From NCBI RefSeq assembly GCF_023206395.1, contig NZ_CP066150.1, positions 1,612,001 to 1,676,000 on the forward strand: DNA of 64,000 bases, given 5' to 3'. Below, piece by piece: positions 25,947 through 34,900 of this stretch. Origin of the DNA: Vibrio sp. ED004 (GTDB lineage Bacteria; Pseudomonadota; Gammaproteobacteria; Enterobacterales; Vibrionaceae). Numbering within the stretch: position 1 is the first letter of the stretch; every line of letters starts with the position of its first letter. The position numbers and the translations under genes are program-made. Below the pieces are notes generated by a model. That model made no database searches and was not told where the DNA came from. It worked only from the letters and a program-made list of their open reading frames with translations.

Positions 25947-27371
25947 ATGAAATCAACATTAGACCTAAGCAGCTTTAAGAATAACGATATCCGCGGCATC
26001 ATTGGTGAACAAATCAATGAACACCTCGCCTTTCTGCTTGGAAAGGCATTTGGCGAACATGTACTTTTTGCTTCAGCTGAAACCTCACTCGATAGCTTGG
26101 CTCAAGTAGTGATAGGTCGTGATAACCGCGAAACGTCCCTTTCACTGCAAAAAGCTATCACCAAAGGCTTAAACGAATCTGGAATAAGCGTAATAGATCT
26201 CGGCATGACCGGTACTGAAGAGATTTACTTTGCAACTCGCCACCTTCGTGCCATTGGGGGAGTCCAAATTACAGCTAGCCACAACCCAATCAATTACAAC
26301 GGAATGAAATTAGTAGGTATTGACGCTAGCCCTATCAGCAAAGGCAACGGCTTAGATCAAATCAAACAACGCATAGAGGTTCTGGATCAAGAGTTGAACA
26401 GTGGCTTACCTATCAGTCGCGTACAACCCTCTTATTCTTGTAGAACGGCCAGTATTCTTGCTCCGTACGTCGAGCACCTACTCTCGTATATAACCCCTTC
26501 AAAGCTATCACCGATGAAGATTGTGGTTAACGCAGGAAACGGCGTTGCAGGGCATGTTATCGATGATTTAGAGAAGCGCTTCAACGAACTCAATGTCCCT
26601 ATCACCTTCATCAAGGTTCATCACTCTCCAGACGGAAAATTCCCAAACGGTATTCCAAACCCCTTAATCAAAGAAAACCAGATTGCGACGCGAGATGCTG
26701 TGCTAGCTCATTCCGCCGACCTTGGTATCGCATGGGATGGAGATTTCGACCGTTGCTTTTTCTTTGATGAACAAGGCAATTACATTGAGGGTTACTATAT
26801 CGTTGGTTTGCTCACCGAAGCATTCTTACTTAAAGAGTCTAACGCCACTGTGTTGCACGATATGCGTATGACATGGAATACGATTGAAGTTGCTAACAAG
26901 CTTGGTGGAAACGCTGTTGGCGTCAAAGCTGGGCATGCTCTGATTAAAGAAAAGATGCGAGAACTGAATGCGGTGTACGGTGGAGAAATGAGTGCGCACC
27001 ACTACTTCCGTGATTTTGGGTATTGCGACTCAGGAATGATTCCTTGGTTATTGGTGGTTGAGTTGATTAGTAAGACTCAACAGTCTCTCCACCAACTCAT
27101 CAGCTCAAGCACGAACAAATTCCCTTCTTCAGGCGAGAGCAATCGCGAGGTAGTAAACCCTGAGCAAGTTATGGGTCGAGTATTGTCACGCTACCGAGAA
27201 AGTGCTGTAGACATCGATCATACCGATGGAATCAGTATCAACATGGGCGAATGGCGTTTTAACTTGAGAAAGTCCAATACCGAACCATTAATACGCCTTA
27301 ACGTAGAAACCAGACAAGATAGAACTTTGCTGTCACAAAAAGTGGAAGAGTTACTTCAGCTAATCAAATAG
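25947..27371 (+). CDS. manB: ManB/CpsG, phosphomannomutase
   Basis: This 474-residue alpha-D-phosphohexomutase has the phosphoserine loop QITASHNPINYNGMKLVG, the metal loop IAWDGDFDRCFF, the sugar-binding GGEMSAHHYFRDF and the C-terminal phosphate-binding RKSNTEPLIRLNVE. It interconverts mannose-6-phosphate and mannose-1-phosphate, feeding ManC just upstream. The N-terminus (LSSFKNNDIRGIIG) is typical of CpsG-like enzymes. A bidirectional terminator follows. Confidence 0.93.
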   Translation: MKSTLDLSSFKNNDIRGIIGEQINEHLAFLLGKAFGEHVLFASAETSLDSLAQVVIGRDNRETSLSLQKAITKGLNESGISVIDLGMTGTEEIYFATRHLRAIGGVQITASHNPINYNGMKLVGIDASPISKGNGLDQIKQRIEVLDQELNSGLPISRVQPSYSCRTASILAPYVEHLLSYITPSKLSPMKIVVNAGNGVAGHVIDDLEKRFNELNVPITFIKVHHSPDGKFPNGIPNPLIKENQIATRDAVLAHSADLGIAWDGDFDRCFFFDEQGNYIEGYYIVGLLTEAFLLKESNATVLHDMRMTWNTIEVANKLGGNAVGVKAGHALIKEKMRELNAVYGGEMSAHHYFRDFGYCDSGMIPWLLVVELISKTQQSLHQLISSSTNKFPSSGESNREVVNPEQVMGRVLSRYRESAVDIDHTDGISINMGEWRFNLRKSNTEPLIRLNVETRQDRTLLSQKVEELLQLIK

Positions 27372-27399
27372 GCTTATCTTGTCATTGTCTAAATAAACA

Positions 27400-27427
27400 A
27401 AAGCCGCAAATAATTGCGGCTTTCTCA
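27400..27427. terminator. Bidirectional terminator after manB
   Basis: AAAGCCGCAA (27400-27409) pairs perfectly with TTGCGGCTTT (27414-27423) around ATAA. T's or A's flank both sides, so it can end manCB and the convergent small secreted protein gene. Confidence 0.88.
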
Positions 27428-27442
27428 TGTAAGCAAACGGTA

Positions 27443-27850
27443 CTATTTGAGCTGTCTAGCAGTATAGCTTTCGCTCGTCACGCCAGAGCCTTTTCGCTTT
27501 TTCATGGTTACTTTTACTGAACGCTTGGCATCAGCAACATCATAACGAATCGCTTGACCCAAGAACTTGTCGTTGCGCTTGAGTTCTCTGGCTTCTAACT
27601 TAATCGTTTTGTTACCGCGGTTCACATCGCAGCGGTAATCCCAATCGTTATTGCCATCTTTCAAACTAAGTAGAATACGCTGATTGCTTTTTCCTGACGT
27701 CGCTTTAATACCACGAGGCTGCTTGTCAATCGCTAGAGCAAGGCCCGCTTTACACAGTTGCTCTGCGTCAAAGTCGGTTGCGGCTTGTACATTTGATATA
27801 GAAAACGTGTTTACTGCAATTAATACAACACTCGCCAATACTGTTTTCAT
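27443..27850 (-). CDS. Small secreted protein of unknown function
   Basis: This 135-residue protein has a clear signal peptide (residues 1-23, cleavage after VQA) and a basic mature domain with two cysteines (LCKAG and YRCDVN), probably a disulfide. It has many Lys/Arg residues and a repeated beta-strand pattern (ILLSLKDGNNDWDYRCDV, IRYDVADAKRSVKVTMKKRK). I recognise no family. It stands alone between the manCB terminator and aroG. Confidence 0.75.
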   Translation of the reverse strand: MKTVLASVVLIAVNTFSISNVQAATDFDAEQLCKAGLALAIDKQPRGIKATSGKSNQRILLSLKDGNNDWDYRCDVNRGNKTIKLEARELKRNDKFLGQAIRYDVADAKRSVKVTMKKRKGSGVTSESYTARQLK

Positions 27851-27957
27851 TGATACGACTCTTCATTTTATGGAACGTCACACCATTTAACCATTCACTA
27901 TACGATAAGTAAATGAATTTATAGTATGAAAAACCTTAAAATGACAAGTCCACAAAA

Positions 27958-27989
27958 AAGCCCTTACTAGCAACGACTAATAAGGGCTT
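27958..27989 (-). terminator. Terminator of aroG
   Basis: Read on the minus strand, AAGCCCTTA and TAAGGGCTT (27981-27989 with 27958-27966) form a stem followed by TTTTTT. It lies about 40 bases after the aroG stop codon. Confidence 0.88.
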
Positions 27990-28029
27990 CGAATTTTCAT
28001 TAACTCAGTGGTTGATTGTAATGAGCAAT

Positions 28030-29082
28030 CTACTTGTTGCGGCGAGCTTCAACAGCATCTGCCAATTGACGAAGTACGGTTTCAGTATCTTCCCAACCAA
28101 TACAAGCATCAGTAATCGACTGACCGTATGTTGCAGCTTTGCCGTCAACTAAATCTTGGCGACCTTCAACTAGGTGAGATTCGATCATCACACCAAAAAT
28201 AGCTTTATCACCACCAGAAATCTGAGCGCTTACGTCATCAGATACGTTCATTTGACGTTTAAACTGCTTAGAGCTGTTTGCGTGGCTGAAGTCGATCATC
28301 ACCTTCTGTGGAAGGCCTGAAGCTGCTAGCTCTTCTTTGATCTTACCAACGTGCTCTGCGCTGTAGTTTGGCTCTTTACCACCGCGTAGGATGATATGAC
28401 AATCAGGGTTACCCGCTGTCTCAACGATAGCTGAGTGGCCGTATTTGGTTACAGACAAGAAGTGGTGAGAAGCGCTAGCAGAACGAATTGCGTCTGTTGC
28501 GATCTTAATGTTGCCATCTGTACCATTCTTAAAGCCAACAGGACAAGACAGACCAGAAGCCAGTTCACGGTGAACTTGAGATTCAGTAGTACGTGCGCCG
28601 ATTGCACCCCAGCTGATTAGGTCTGCAACGTATTGAGGTGTGATCATATCTAGGAATTCACTTGCTGTCGGCATGCCCATGTCTGTTAGATCAAGCAGTA
28701 GCTTACGTCCTAGACGAAGACCATCATTTAGCTTAAATGTGTCGTCCATGTACGGGTCATTGATCAGACCTTTCCAACCAACGGTTGTACGTGGCTTTTC
28801 AAAGTAAACGCGCATTACGATTTCAAGCTTATCGCCTAGTTCGTCGCGTAGCACTTTCAAACGCTTACCGTACTCAAGAGCAGCTTCAGTGTCATGAATA
28901 GAACATGGGCCAACAATAACGAGCAAGCGATCATCGCTTTCTTCTAAAATATTGTGAATCGCTTTACGGCTTTCAAAGGTTGTAGAAGAAGCAATTTCTG
29001 TCGCTGGAAACTTTTCTAAAACAGCAACAGGTGGTAATAACTCTTTTACTTTGTTAATTCTTACATCATCAGTCTGGAACAT
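28030..29082 (-). CDS. aroG: AroG-type DAHP synthase, first enzyme of the shikimate pathway
   Basis: The 350-residue length equals that of the E. coli type I enzymes. Motifs include LLVIVGPCSIHD with the metal cysteine, YFEKPRTTVGWKGLINDP for substrate binding, GARTTESQVHRE, and VMIDFSHANSSK with a metal histidine. It joins phosphoenolpyruvate and erythrose-4-phosphate to DAHP. Tandem TyrR-like boxes about 150-190 bases upstream suggest control by aromatic amino acids, as for the AroF/AroG isozymes; which amino acid inhibits this enzyme cannot be told here. Confidence 0.92.
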   Translation of the reverse strand: MFQTDDVRINKVKELLPPVAVLEKFPATEIASSTTFESRKAIHNILEESDDRLLVIVGPCSIHDTEAALEYGKRLKVLRDELGDKLEIVMRVYFEKPRTTVGWKGLINDPYMDDTFKLNDGLRLGRKLLLDLTDMGMPTASEFLDMITPQYVADLISWGAIGARTTESQVHRELASGLSCPVGFKNGTDGNIKIATDAIRSASASHHFLSVTKYGHSAIVETAGNPDCHIILRGGKEPNYSAEHVGKIKEELAASGLPQKVMIDFSHANSSKQFKRQMNVSDDVSAQISGGDKAIFGVMIESHLVEGRQDLVDGKAATYGQSITDACIGWEDTETVLRQLADAVEARRNK

Positions 29083-29231
29083 TGCTTACTTCTTCCTATT
29101 TTCTATCCTTGAGCTGAATGTACGTTATCTCACGTAACTTTCCATCAGCACATATCTTCTTGTTCCCTGTAACTTAACTAGTAAAAACTCTAGTTTCAAT
29201 CACTAATTTAAAAAAAACGCAATTTTTTTTG

Positions 29232-29270
29232 TGTTTTATATTTAAAACACCCCGTATAACATTGTTTACA
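29232..29270 (-). promoter_or_regulatory. Two candidate TyrR boxes upstream of aroG
   Basis: On the minus strand, TGTAAACAATGTTATACG (plus 29253-29270) keeps 10 of 12 defined bases of the TyrR box TGTAAA-N6-TTTACA, including the essential G and C 14 bases apart. An adjacent palindrome, TGTTTT-N6-AAAACA at 29232-29249, also keeps the outer TGT/ACA. The two start exactly 21 bases apart, two helical turns. The rest of the gap from aroG to the intron holds no gene. Confidence 0.5.
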
Positions 29271-29398
29271 CGATATCGATTGCGCAATTTAAGGTAGGAT
29301 AAGATTCTATGTTGTGCGAATTGTTCTATGACCCTAATCCAACACTGAAGATGAAAACATCGAGTAGGGTGAGGCGTTACCGCCTCATCCCTCTCACA

Positions 29399-29429
29399 GA
29401 ACCGTACGTACGGACCTCGTATACGGCTC
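29399..29429 (-). ncRNA. Group II intron domain V
   Basis: The 31-base element starts GAGCCGTA and ends TACGGTTC; these arms form 8 pairs including one G-U. AGC at positions 2-4 is the catalytic triad conserved in group II introns. Domain VI follows within about ten bases. Confidence 0.8.
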
Positions 29430-29567
29430 ATGCACACTTCCATTCAGCATATTGGCTGAACACATGCCCTGTCCTTATTGTTCCAAGATTTACCAACCCT
29501 TGGTCATTAAACCATTGATTTGGCATCGCATAGCTTGATAGGGGACTCGCTGCACTGACCCAACTTG

Positions 29568-30711
29568 TCATTGAGATATGTTGGAACGGCGGCTTATACC
29601 TAACTGTTTTAACCTTCGGTGTAACCGTTGAGGCTTCTTCCAAAGTTTCAACTGGATACTACGAAGTCTTCTTCGTAGCCACCCTGCTAACCTTGAGAAC
29701 TCTCTGCTGCTATTGGTGATCCTGAAGTATTGACTGAACCCTCTTAACACTGGGTTTAAAGCTTTTATGACTTGCTCAAGTGGCTTACCGCACCCTCGCT
29801 TTGTCAGTCGCTTTAACTTACTTTTGAACCCTTTCAGTTTCTTAGTTTGAATGCGGGTAAATTGACTCCCGATTTCTACACCTAAGAACTTCACGCCATC
29901 ACGGCTGTGCGCTATATGTGATTTCGTCTGATTCACTGTGAGTTTAAGCTCTCCTTCTAGGATCTTCGTCGCTTGTGCAAGGGCATTCTCTGCTCCTGCC
30001 TTGCTACGACAAAAGATGAGTATGTCATCCGCATAACGAACTGAGCCTATGGTCACGCTTTCGCATTTCCTGATCGAACGCATCAAGGTAGATATTGGCA
30101 ATCAAAGGACTGATAACACCACCTTGTGGACTTCCTAGCTCTGTCTCCTGCCAACTACCGTCTATCATCACGCCACTTTTCAGAAACTGTTTTATCAGCT
30201 CTAACACGCTGCTATCTGTGACTCGCCTTCTGATGCTCTTGAGGATCAACTCATGGTCGAGTTTGTCAAAGCACTTCGACAAGTCCATATCTACGACGTG
30301 CTGTAATCCGTATCGGCGGATAAACATCGTGGATTTGTTGATTGCATCGTGACAACTTCGATTCGGTCTATACCCAAAACTTGATGGGTGAAATTGCTCT
30401 TCGAAGATGGGGGTGAGGATATCATTGAGTGCTTGTTGGACAACTCTGTCCCTAACGGTTGGGATCCCAAGCAATCGTACCCCTCCGTCTTCTTTGGGTA
30501 TCTCTACTCGTTTGACTGGCTGAGGTTTGTATTGCTTGGTTTTGAGTTCAGAGAGGAGTTGATCGAGGTTATCACTCAGATTTTCGGCGTAGTCGCTCAG
30601 GCTCTGCTCATCTATTCCAGCCGCGCCTTTCGCTTTCTTTACCTTTTTAAACCCTTTATACAGCCTCTCTTTGTTGAGCAGATGACCATATAAACTGTAA
30701 TAAACTCGCAC
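29568..30711 (-). pseudogene. Group II intron reverse transcriptase/maturase, frameshifted
   Basis: The first part has RT0-RT4 motifs: KGAAGIDEQSL, RLLGIPTVRDRVVQQAL, FHPSSFGYRPNRSCHDAI, VVDMDLSKCFDKLDHELI and LGSPQGGVISPLIANIYL. The second part has the catalytic YADD box (VRYADDILIF), then the maturase domain ending GWLRRRLRSIQLKLWKKP, typical of class C proteins that lack an endonuclease domain. The frame shifts just before YADD, around 30040-30050, where one extra base in CTCA separates MRKRDHR from VRYADD. The GTG at 30711 is preceded by AAGGAGAG. Without YADD in frame no active reverse transcriptase is made. Confidence 0.87.
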
Positions 30712-31445
30712 TTTCTCTCCTTGGGTTGTGTGCTGTGTGGGGACAAGTGTTTCATGTCCAGTGTGGGTGTTATTTCTCTCTGCTATTCAGCCTTCTAGCT
30801 CAATGGCAATTTACTGAAGTGTGTCAGAGTTACTCCCTATACGGTTTCTTAGCTCAGTATCTTGCTTCCACAATCAACCAAACTAGGAATACCCCGATAG
30901 CGATTCGGTTTGGGTATCACTGAAAAAAACATCTGTTCATCACAGACTTAAAGTGTACTTCCTCCCTTCGCAGCACTGAGTGCTTTTGGCATTTCAGTGC
31001 TCCATCAGACTTGATGCTGATGGTCAGCTAAGTTTTCTCCTCCACACCATTACTGGGCTTCTCGGCTTAGCCTTACTCACTACTACGGATTCATCTGCCA
31101 CCTCGCACCAACACAGCTCTTAGCTTTCGCTTCGAGTTTGTGCTTCCAGACTTTGGATGTGGTGTCAGGCTTCCCCAGTTACTGCACTGGCTCCCCTGTT
31201 AACAATGCCACCTCAAGCACAGCATAGGTCTGACTGAGTATAGGGCTTCGCGCTATTTCGGACGCTTACCCACCTATACTGCCGAAGCAGGTTTACTTGC
31301 GTTGTGTACTGTTAACTTCCTATCGCTTCCTTCAGACCCTGCCGTTAGCCAGCAACGCCCTTGCGATTCGGATTATCTTCCCCTCAGTCGGGGTGATTCA
31401 GGTTTCTTTCAACCTAACGGGTTTGCCAGCTTCGCTGGGCAAACA

Positions 31446-31471
31446 AAAAGGCTCACGTGATTAGCGTGAGC
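31446..31471 (-). terminator. Terminator of the DUF3820 gene; intron target
   Basis: GCTCACG (31451-31457) and CGTGAGC (31465-31471) form the stem; on the minus strand CTTTTT follows. The group II intron begins right after this T-tract, so the hairpin itself is preserved. Confidence 0.85.
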
Positions 31472-31481
31472 TTTAATTTAA

Positions 31482-31697
31482 TTACATTCTTTTCAATGGC
31501 TTGACGACACTATCAAGCCCTTCGATTTTCAGAGCAAGGCACAGCTTTAATAGGTCACCCAGTTCACCAGACGGAAATCCTTTTTTATCGAACCACAGCA
31601 AATATTCTTCAGGTAAATCGATCAATGTACGACCAGCGTATTTGCCAAAAGGCATCTGCATTCTGGCAAGTTTGATGAGGTTCTCTTTTTCTAGCAT
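31482..31697 (-). CDS. DUF3820 family small protein
   Basis: This 71-residue protein contains MPFGKYAGRTLIDLPEEYLLWF and KGFPSGELGDLLKLCLALK, the conserved core of the DUF3820 family (one member was annotated as a quorum-sensing-regulated factor in Pseudomonas). The biochemical role is unknown; the FGKYxG motif also occurs in exonuclease-associated domains. It lies 12 bases after the lipoprotein gene and probably shares its transcript, ending at the hairpin used by the intron. Confidence 0.82.
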   Translation of the reverse strand: MLEKENLIKLARMQMPFGKYAGRTLIDLPEEYLLWFDKKGFPSGELGDLLKLCLALKIEGLDSVVKPLKRM

Positions 31698-31709
31698 TAC
31701 AGGCTCTTT

Positions 31710-32381
31710 CTATGCGTCATCGATGTTCTGTAGAGTATCACCTAAACGCTCAACCCAATAGTTGATTGCGTCTTTGGCATCATCTAGGGAATCAATCATA
31801 GTCGAAAAGTCTTTGTTCCCAGCTTCACGGTCGATAGCTGCGAACAATGGCGTCCCCTCTTGAGCATCACTCACCAACAGCTCGACACTGGCGCTTCCTA
31901 CATTGGTGTGCTCACCTGTTGCCACCTTAGAAATAGTGGACATCGCAAGGCCAAATGGCAGAACGCTACTCGTCACGGCTAAGATAGGGTTTGGTGTTTC
32001 AACGTTGCTCAAGGCGATACTTAGTCGCAACGTCTTACCCGTGGGTTCGTCGACAATTATTTTATGAGGCGATATTTTATCTTCCAAGCGTGCAACCATG
32101 TGATCAGTCAGCTCTTGAATCTCTTCCTGATCGAGCGAACCTTCTTCTGCAAGTACAAAGATTTGGTCAATCACCACAGAATCATAATCGTCTAACTTAG
32201 ATTTCAAACGTTGTGCGTCACGCAGGCCGATTCTAGCCCAAACTAAGTCAACTCCACCGTCAGGGCCTGGCTGAAAATCCTCATAACTGGTGAATTTGGT
32301 TGCGGTTTTAATTGGACCGCCTGCACAACCAAACAAAAAAATGCTGGTTGCAACAAGCAAGAGAAGTTTTATAGATTTCAT
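31710..32381 (-). CDS. DUF3313-type lipoprotein
   Basis: The N-terminus is a lipoprotein signal peptide with lipobox LFGC, lipidated Cys19. The 223-residue protein continues with the DUF3313-like pattern YEDFQPGPDGGVDLVWA, LRLSIALSNVETPNP, a glycine-rich hydrophobic stretch SSVLPFGLAMSTIS and SVELLVSDAQEGTPLFAAIDR. It is likely anchored in the outer membrane facing the periplasm; function is unknown. It is followed closely by the DUF3820 gene in the same direction. Confidence 0.8.
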   Translation of the reverse strand: MKSIKLLLLVATSIFLFGCAGGPIKTATKFTSYEDFQPGPDGGVDLVWARIGLRDAQRLKSKLDDYDSVVIDQIFVLAEEGSLDQEEIQELTDHMVARLEDKISPHKIIVDEPTGKTLRLSIALSNVETPNPILAVTSSVLPFGLAMSTISKVATGEHTNVGSASVELLVSDAQEGTPLFAAIDREAGNKDFSTMIDSLDDAKDAINYWVERLGDTLQNIDDA

Positions 32382-32480
32382 AGCGCACTTACATTAAAAA
32401 GAAGAATCTAACTAAGTATGCCATACCCTATGTGAAAAGATTGTAGAAAAAGGGGTTAAAACTCAGAGCTAGCTCTAAAA

Positions 32481-32891
32481 TTAGTCATGCTGCACAGTGT
32501 GAGCATACTCTACAATCACCTGATTTCCTTCGATATAAGCGTTTTGAATCTCACCATCAACACTCATTCTACTTTTCAAATAAACCACTTTAGGTCCAGA
32601 TTCATTACCTTCTTTCAGTGAAGGAAACACATTTCTAGGTTCTAAATGAAGTAAACGGCAAAAGTGACTGATGAAAGACATGGTCAATGGCGTCTCCCCT
32701 CTTAACACTCTTGAGAAATCAAGCTGGTTCATTCCTAGTTTTTTTGAAAACTCCATCTGCGTAATTCGCATTCGCGATTTTTGTGACATCCACGTTTGAT
32801 ACAACGCATCTCTGTCTTGTTCTGTGAATTCCATACCAACTTCTTTATATAATTCATACCAATCAATTGTCCGTTTTTTCATACACGACAT
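32481..32891 (-). CDS. Small DNA-binding protein with an XRE-type helix-turn-helix
   Basis: Of 136 residues, positions 38-90 fit an XRE/Cro helix-turn-helix: RITQMEFSKKLGMNQLDFSRVLRGETPLTMSFISHFCRLLHL, with the recognition helix around MNQLDFSRVLRG. A C-terminal beta-rich tail may be for dimerisation. The start may instead be the ATG at 32882; neither has a clear ribosome-binding site. Its gene is divergent from the gbpA region and separated from it by about 250 AT-rich bases with no gene. Confidence 0.7.
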   Translation of the reverse strand: MSCMKKRTIDWYELYKEVGMEFTEQDRDALYQTWMSQKSRMRITQMEFSKKLGMNQLDFSRVLRGETPLTMSFISHFCRLLHLEPRNVFPSLKEGNESGPKVVYLKSRMSVDGEIQNAYIEGNQVIVEYAHTVQHD

Positions 32892-33149
32892 GTCAGGATT
32901 CGGTTAGTGGAAACCAAAGGTTTGGTTTTGATATGAGTGCAATTGTTGTACAGAACAGAACACAAAAACCCAAAAGCATTCACAAAAACGATTAGAGCAA
33001 ATACTTTCTTTATTTATTTATATCAATAATTTATACGTTGACTAACGAAACATATAGCAAGTTAATTTGTATTAATAATTAAAAGTTCGAGATTAGCATT
33101 CCACATTTCAATCTATTGATTCGCATTTATAAAACTGGTTGGCTACATT

Positions 33150-33250
33150 CCGGTTGCTTAAACGCACTTCTGGCAAACTGTTTGAAAGAATAGGACGCAA
33201 AGCCACCGGTCTGTCGACAAATATTCTGTCTATGATAGCGGGGCCGCCAC
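33150..33250 (+). promoter_or_regulatory. Cyclic di-GMP-I (GEMM) riboswitch upstream of gbpA
   Basis: The segment contains the invariant GEMM-I blocks in order: GCAAAC (33173-33178), a GAAA tetraloop in TTTGAAAGAA, GGACGCAAAGCC (33193-33204), the receptor ACCGGTCT, and TAGCGGGG closing the lower stem near 33236-33243. Class I cyclic di-GMP aptamers share this layout, and in V. cholerae one of the founding examples (Vc1) precedes gbpA, as here. About 75 bases lie between the aptamer and the start codon, room for an expression platform. I did not find a classical terminator there, so control may be at translation. Confidence 0.92.
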
Positions 33251-33323
33251 TTAATAGGATTTAAGTGCACATGCATGCCGGAGTGTTCTCTTTTTTGTCG
33301 GCCAAATACAGTAAGGACAAATA

Positions 33324-34790
33324 ATGAAATAACTCCCAAAAAAATCACTCATCGCGCTGTCGCTACTTAGCGTAAGCGGTGCAAGCTTCGGTCACGGTTA
33401 TGTTTCAGCATACGATAATGGCGTTGCTGAGAGCCGTGTCGCCCTATGTAAGTTCCCTGCGAGTGACACACAACAGAAAAACACCGACTGTGGTGGTATC
33501 CAATACGAGCCACAAAGTGTGGAAGGCCCTGAAGGTTTCCCTGAAGTCGGCCCTGTCGATGGAAAAATCGCCAGTGCAGAATCTTCTTTAGCGGCAGCAC
33601 TAGACGAACAAACCGCAGACCGCTGGGTTAAACGCCCTATCAAGTCTGGTTCTCAATATTTTGAGTGGACGTTCACTGCGAATCACAAGACTCGCGATTG
33701 GAAATACTACATTACTCAACCAGATTGGAATCCAAACCAGCCTTTGGCACGCAGCTCTTTTGATTTAACGCCATTCTGTGTTGTTGAAGGCAATATGGAA
33801 CAGCCACCTATGCAAGTAAGCCACTTGTGTAATGTTCCAGAGCGCGAAGGTTATCAAGTGATCCTTGCTGTATGGGATGTAGGTGACACTGCTGCAGCTT
33901 TCTACAACGTTATCGATGTGAAATTTGATGGCGACGGCCCTATCATTCCGGATTGGGATCAAGGCGGTCAGATCAACCCAACTCAAGACCTGAACGTTGG
34001 TGATGCGGTATACACTCGTGTCTTCGACCAATCTGGTGAGAACGCTTCATACAGCACTGAGCTAGTGATTGAAAGCAACGAGCAAGGCAAAGTAAACAAC
34101 TGGTCTTACGCACTTGCCTCTAAGATCAACCAAGAACAGACGCAAATCAAAGCAGGTCAATTAAACGGGCAAGGCGATTTCGCTCCTGTATACGGTTCGA
34201 ACCCTATTTACTTAAAAGCAGGTTCAGGCTTTAACAGCGTAGAGATCGGTTACAAGATTAATACTCCAGAACCAGACCATGAGCTAGAAGTAACAGGCTT
34301 AGAGTCTGAATACATTATTGATGAAAACCAGCCAACACAGCTTGACCTTACTCTTGCAGCAACAGGCGATATTCAAGCTGAATTGACTGTGTACAACCAT
34401 CATCGTGAAGCGCTTGCCTCTCAAAAATCTGAATTAGCAGACGGACAAGTGGAAGATGTTCAACTGACTTTGTCTAAATCTGAAGCTGGCCACCACATGC
34501 TTGTGGTTGTGACGAAAGATGACCAAAGTAACTTAGTGGATCAGAACACGCTTGATTTCCATCTGATGGATGAGCAAACACCGCCACCAGCAGGCGATTA
34601 CGATTTCGTATTCCCTGAAAGCATTGAGTCTTACACAGCGGGAACTACAGTACTAAGCAGCGATGGTAACGTTTATCAGTGTAAAGTGTTCCCATACTCT
34701 GGTTACTGTGTTCAATGGGCTCCAACAGCAACTCAGTACGAACCAGGTGTAGGTTCACACTGGCAAGATGCTTGGAACAAAGTGGACTAA
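33324..34790 (+). pseudogene. gbpA: gbpA, chitin/GlcNAc-binding LPMO, with a stop at codon 3
   Basis: From ATG 33324 (AAGGA seven bases upstream) the frame reads [26 protein letters not shown] and then [13 protein letters not shown], with TAA at 33330-33332. Everything after it is intact: signal peptide, the N-terminal His of the AA10 lytic polysaccharide monooxygenase domain, the two middle domains, and the chitin-binding CBM73 tail ([15 protein letters not shown]) to residue 488. Vibrio cholerae GbpA is 485 residues. GbpA is secreted by the type II system and attaches cells to chitin and mucin. No alternative ATG, GTG or TTG in frame precedes the signal peptide; the first is GTG 33519, inside the mature domain, so an exported product is not expected without readthrough. 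Confidence 0.88.
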
Positions 34791-34843
34791 TTGATCGCTA
34801 GAAACCTCCTCTTAATAGATGAGAGTTAGTAATCAATCAAACA

Positions 34844-34872
34844 AAAACGGATGCCTAGCGCATCCGTTTTCT
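34844..34872. terminator. Bidirectional terminator between gbpA and cyoE
   Basis: AAAACGGATGC (34844-34854) pairs perfectly with GCATCCGTTTT (34860-34870) around five bases; T-rich ends are present in both directions. Confidence 0.88.
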
Positions 34873-34900
34873 TGTTCAATAACATCTGAAAAGTCAGTTA

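Larger units (their letters stand above)
29359..31444 (-). mobile_element. Group II intron (IIC-like) with broken maturase, inserted behind a terminator
   Basis: On the minus strand a reverse transcriptase/maturase gene is flanked by about 730 bases of structured RNA sequence upstream and 200 downstream. The 3' part has domain V at 29399-29429, beginning GAGCCGTA with the catalytic AGC and ending TACGGTTC. A domain VI hairpin, GAGGCGGTAACGCCTC, and the end CTACTCGAT follow. The 5' part ends near 31444, reading GTTTGCCCAGC; this differs from the usual GTGYG, so the 5' limit is approximate. The insertion site is directly after the terminator stem of a DUF3820 gene, the target rule of class IIC introns. 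Confidence 0.82.

Noticed and set aside
31370..31445. Imperfect palindrome GTTTGCC...GGCAAAC that could suggest an integron attC site or Vibrio repeat
   Set aside because: It lacks the attC core sites and is better explained as a 5'-domain stem of the group II intron that begins here.
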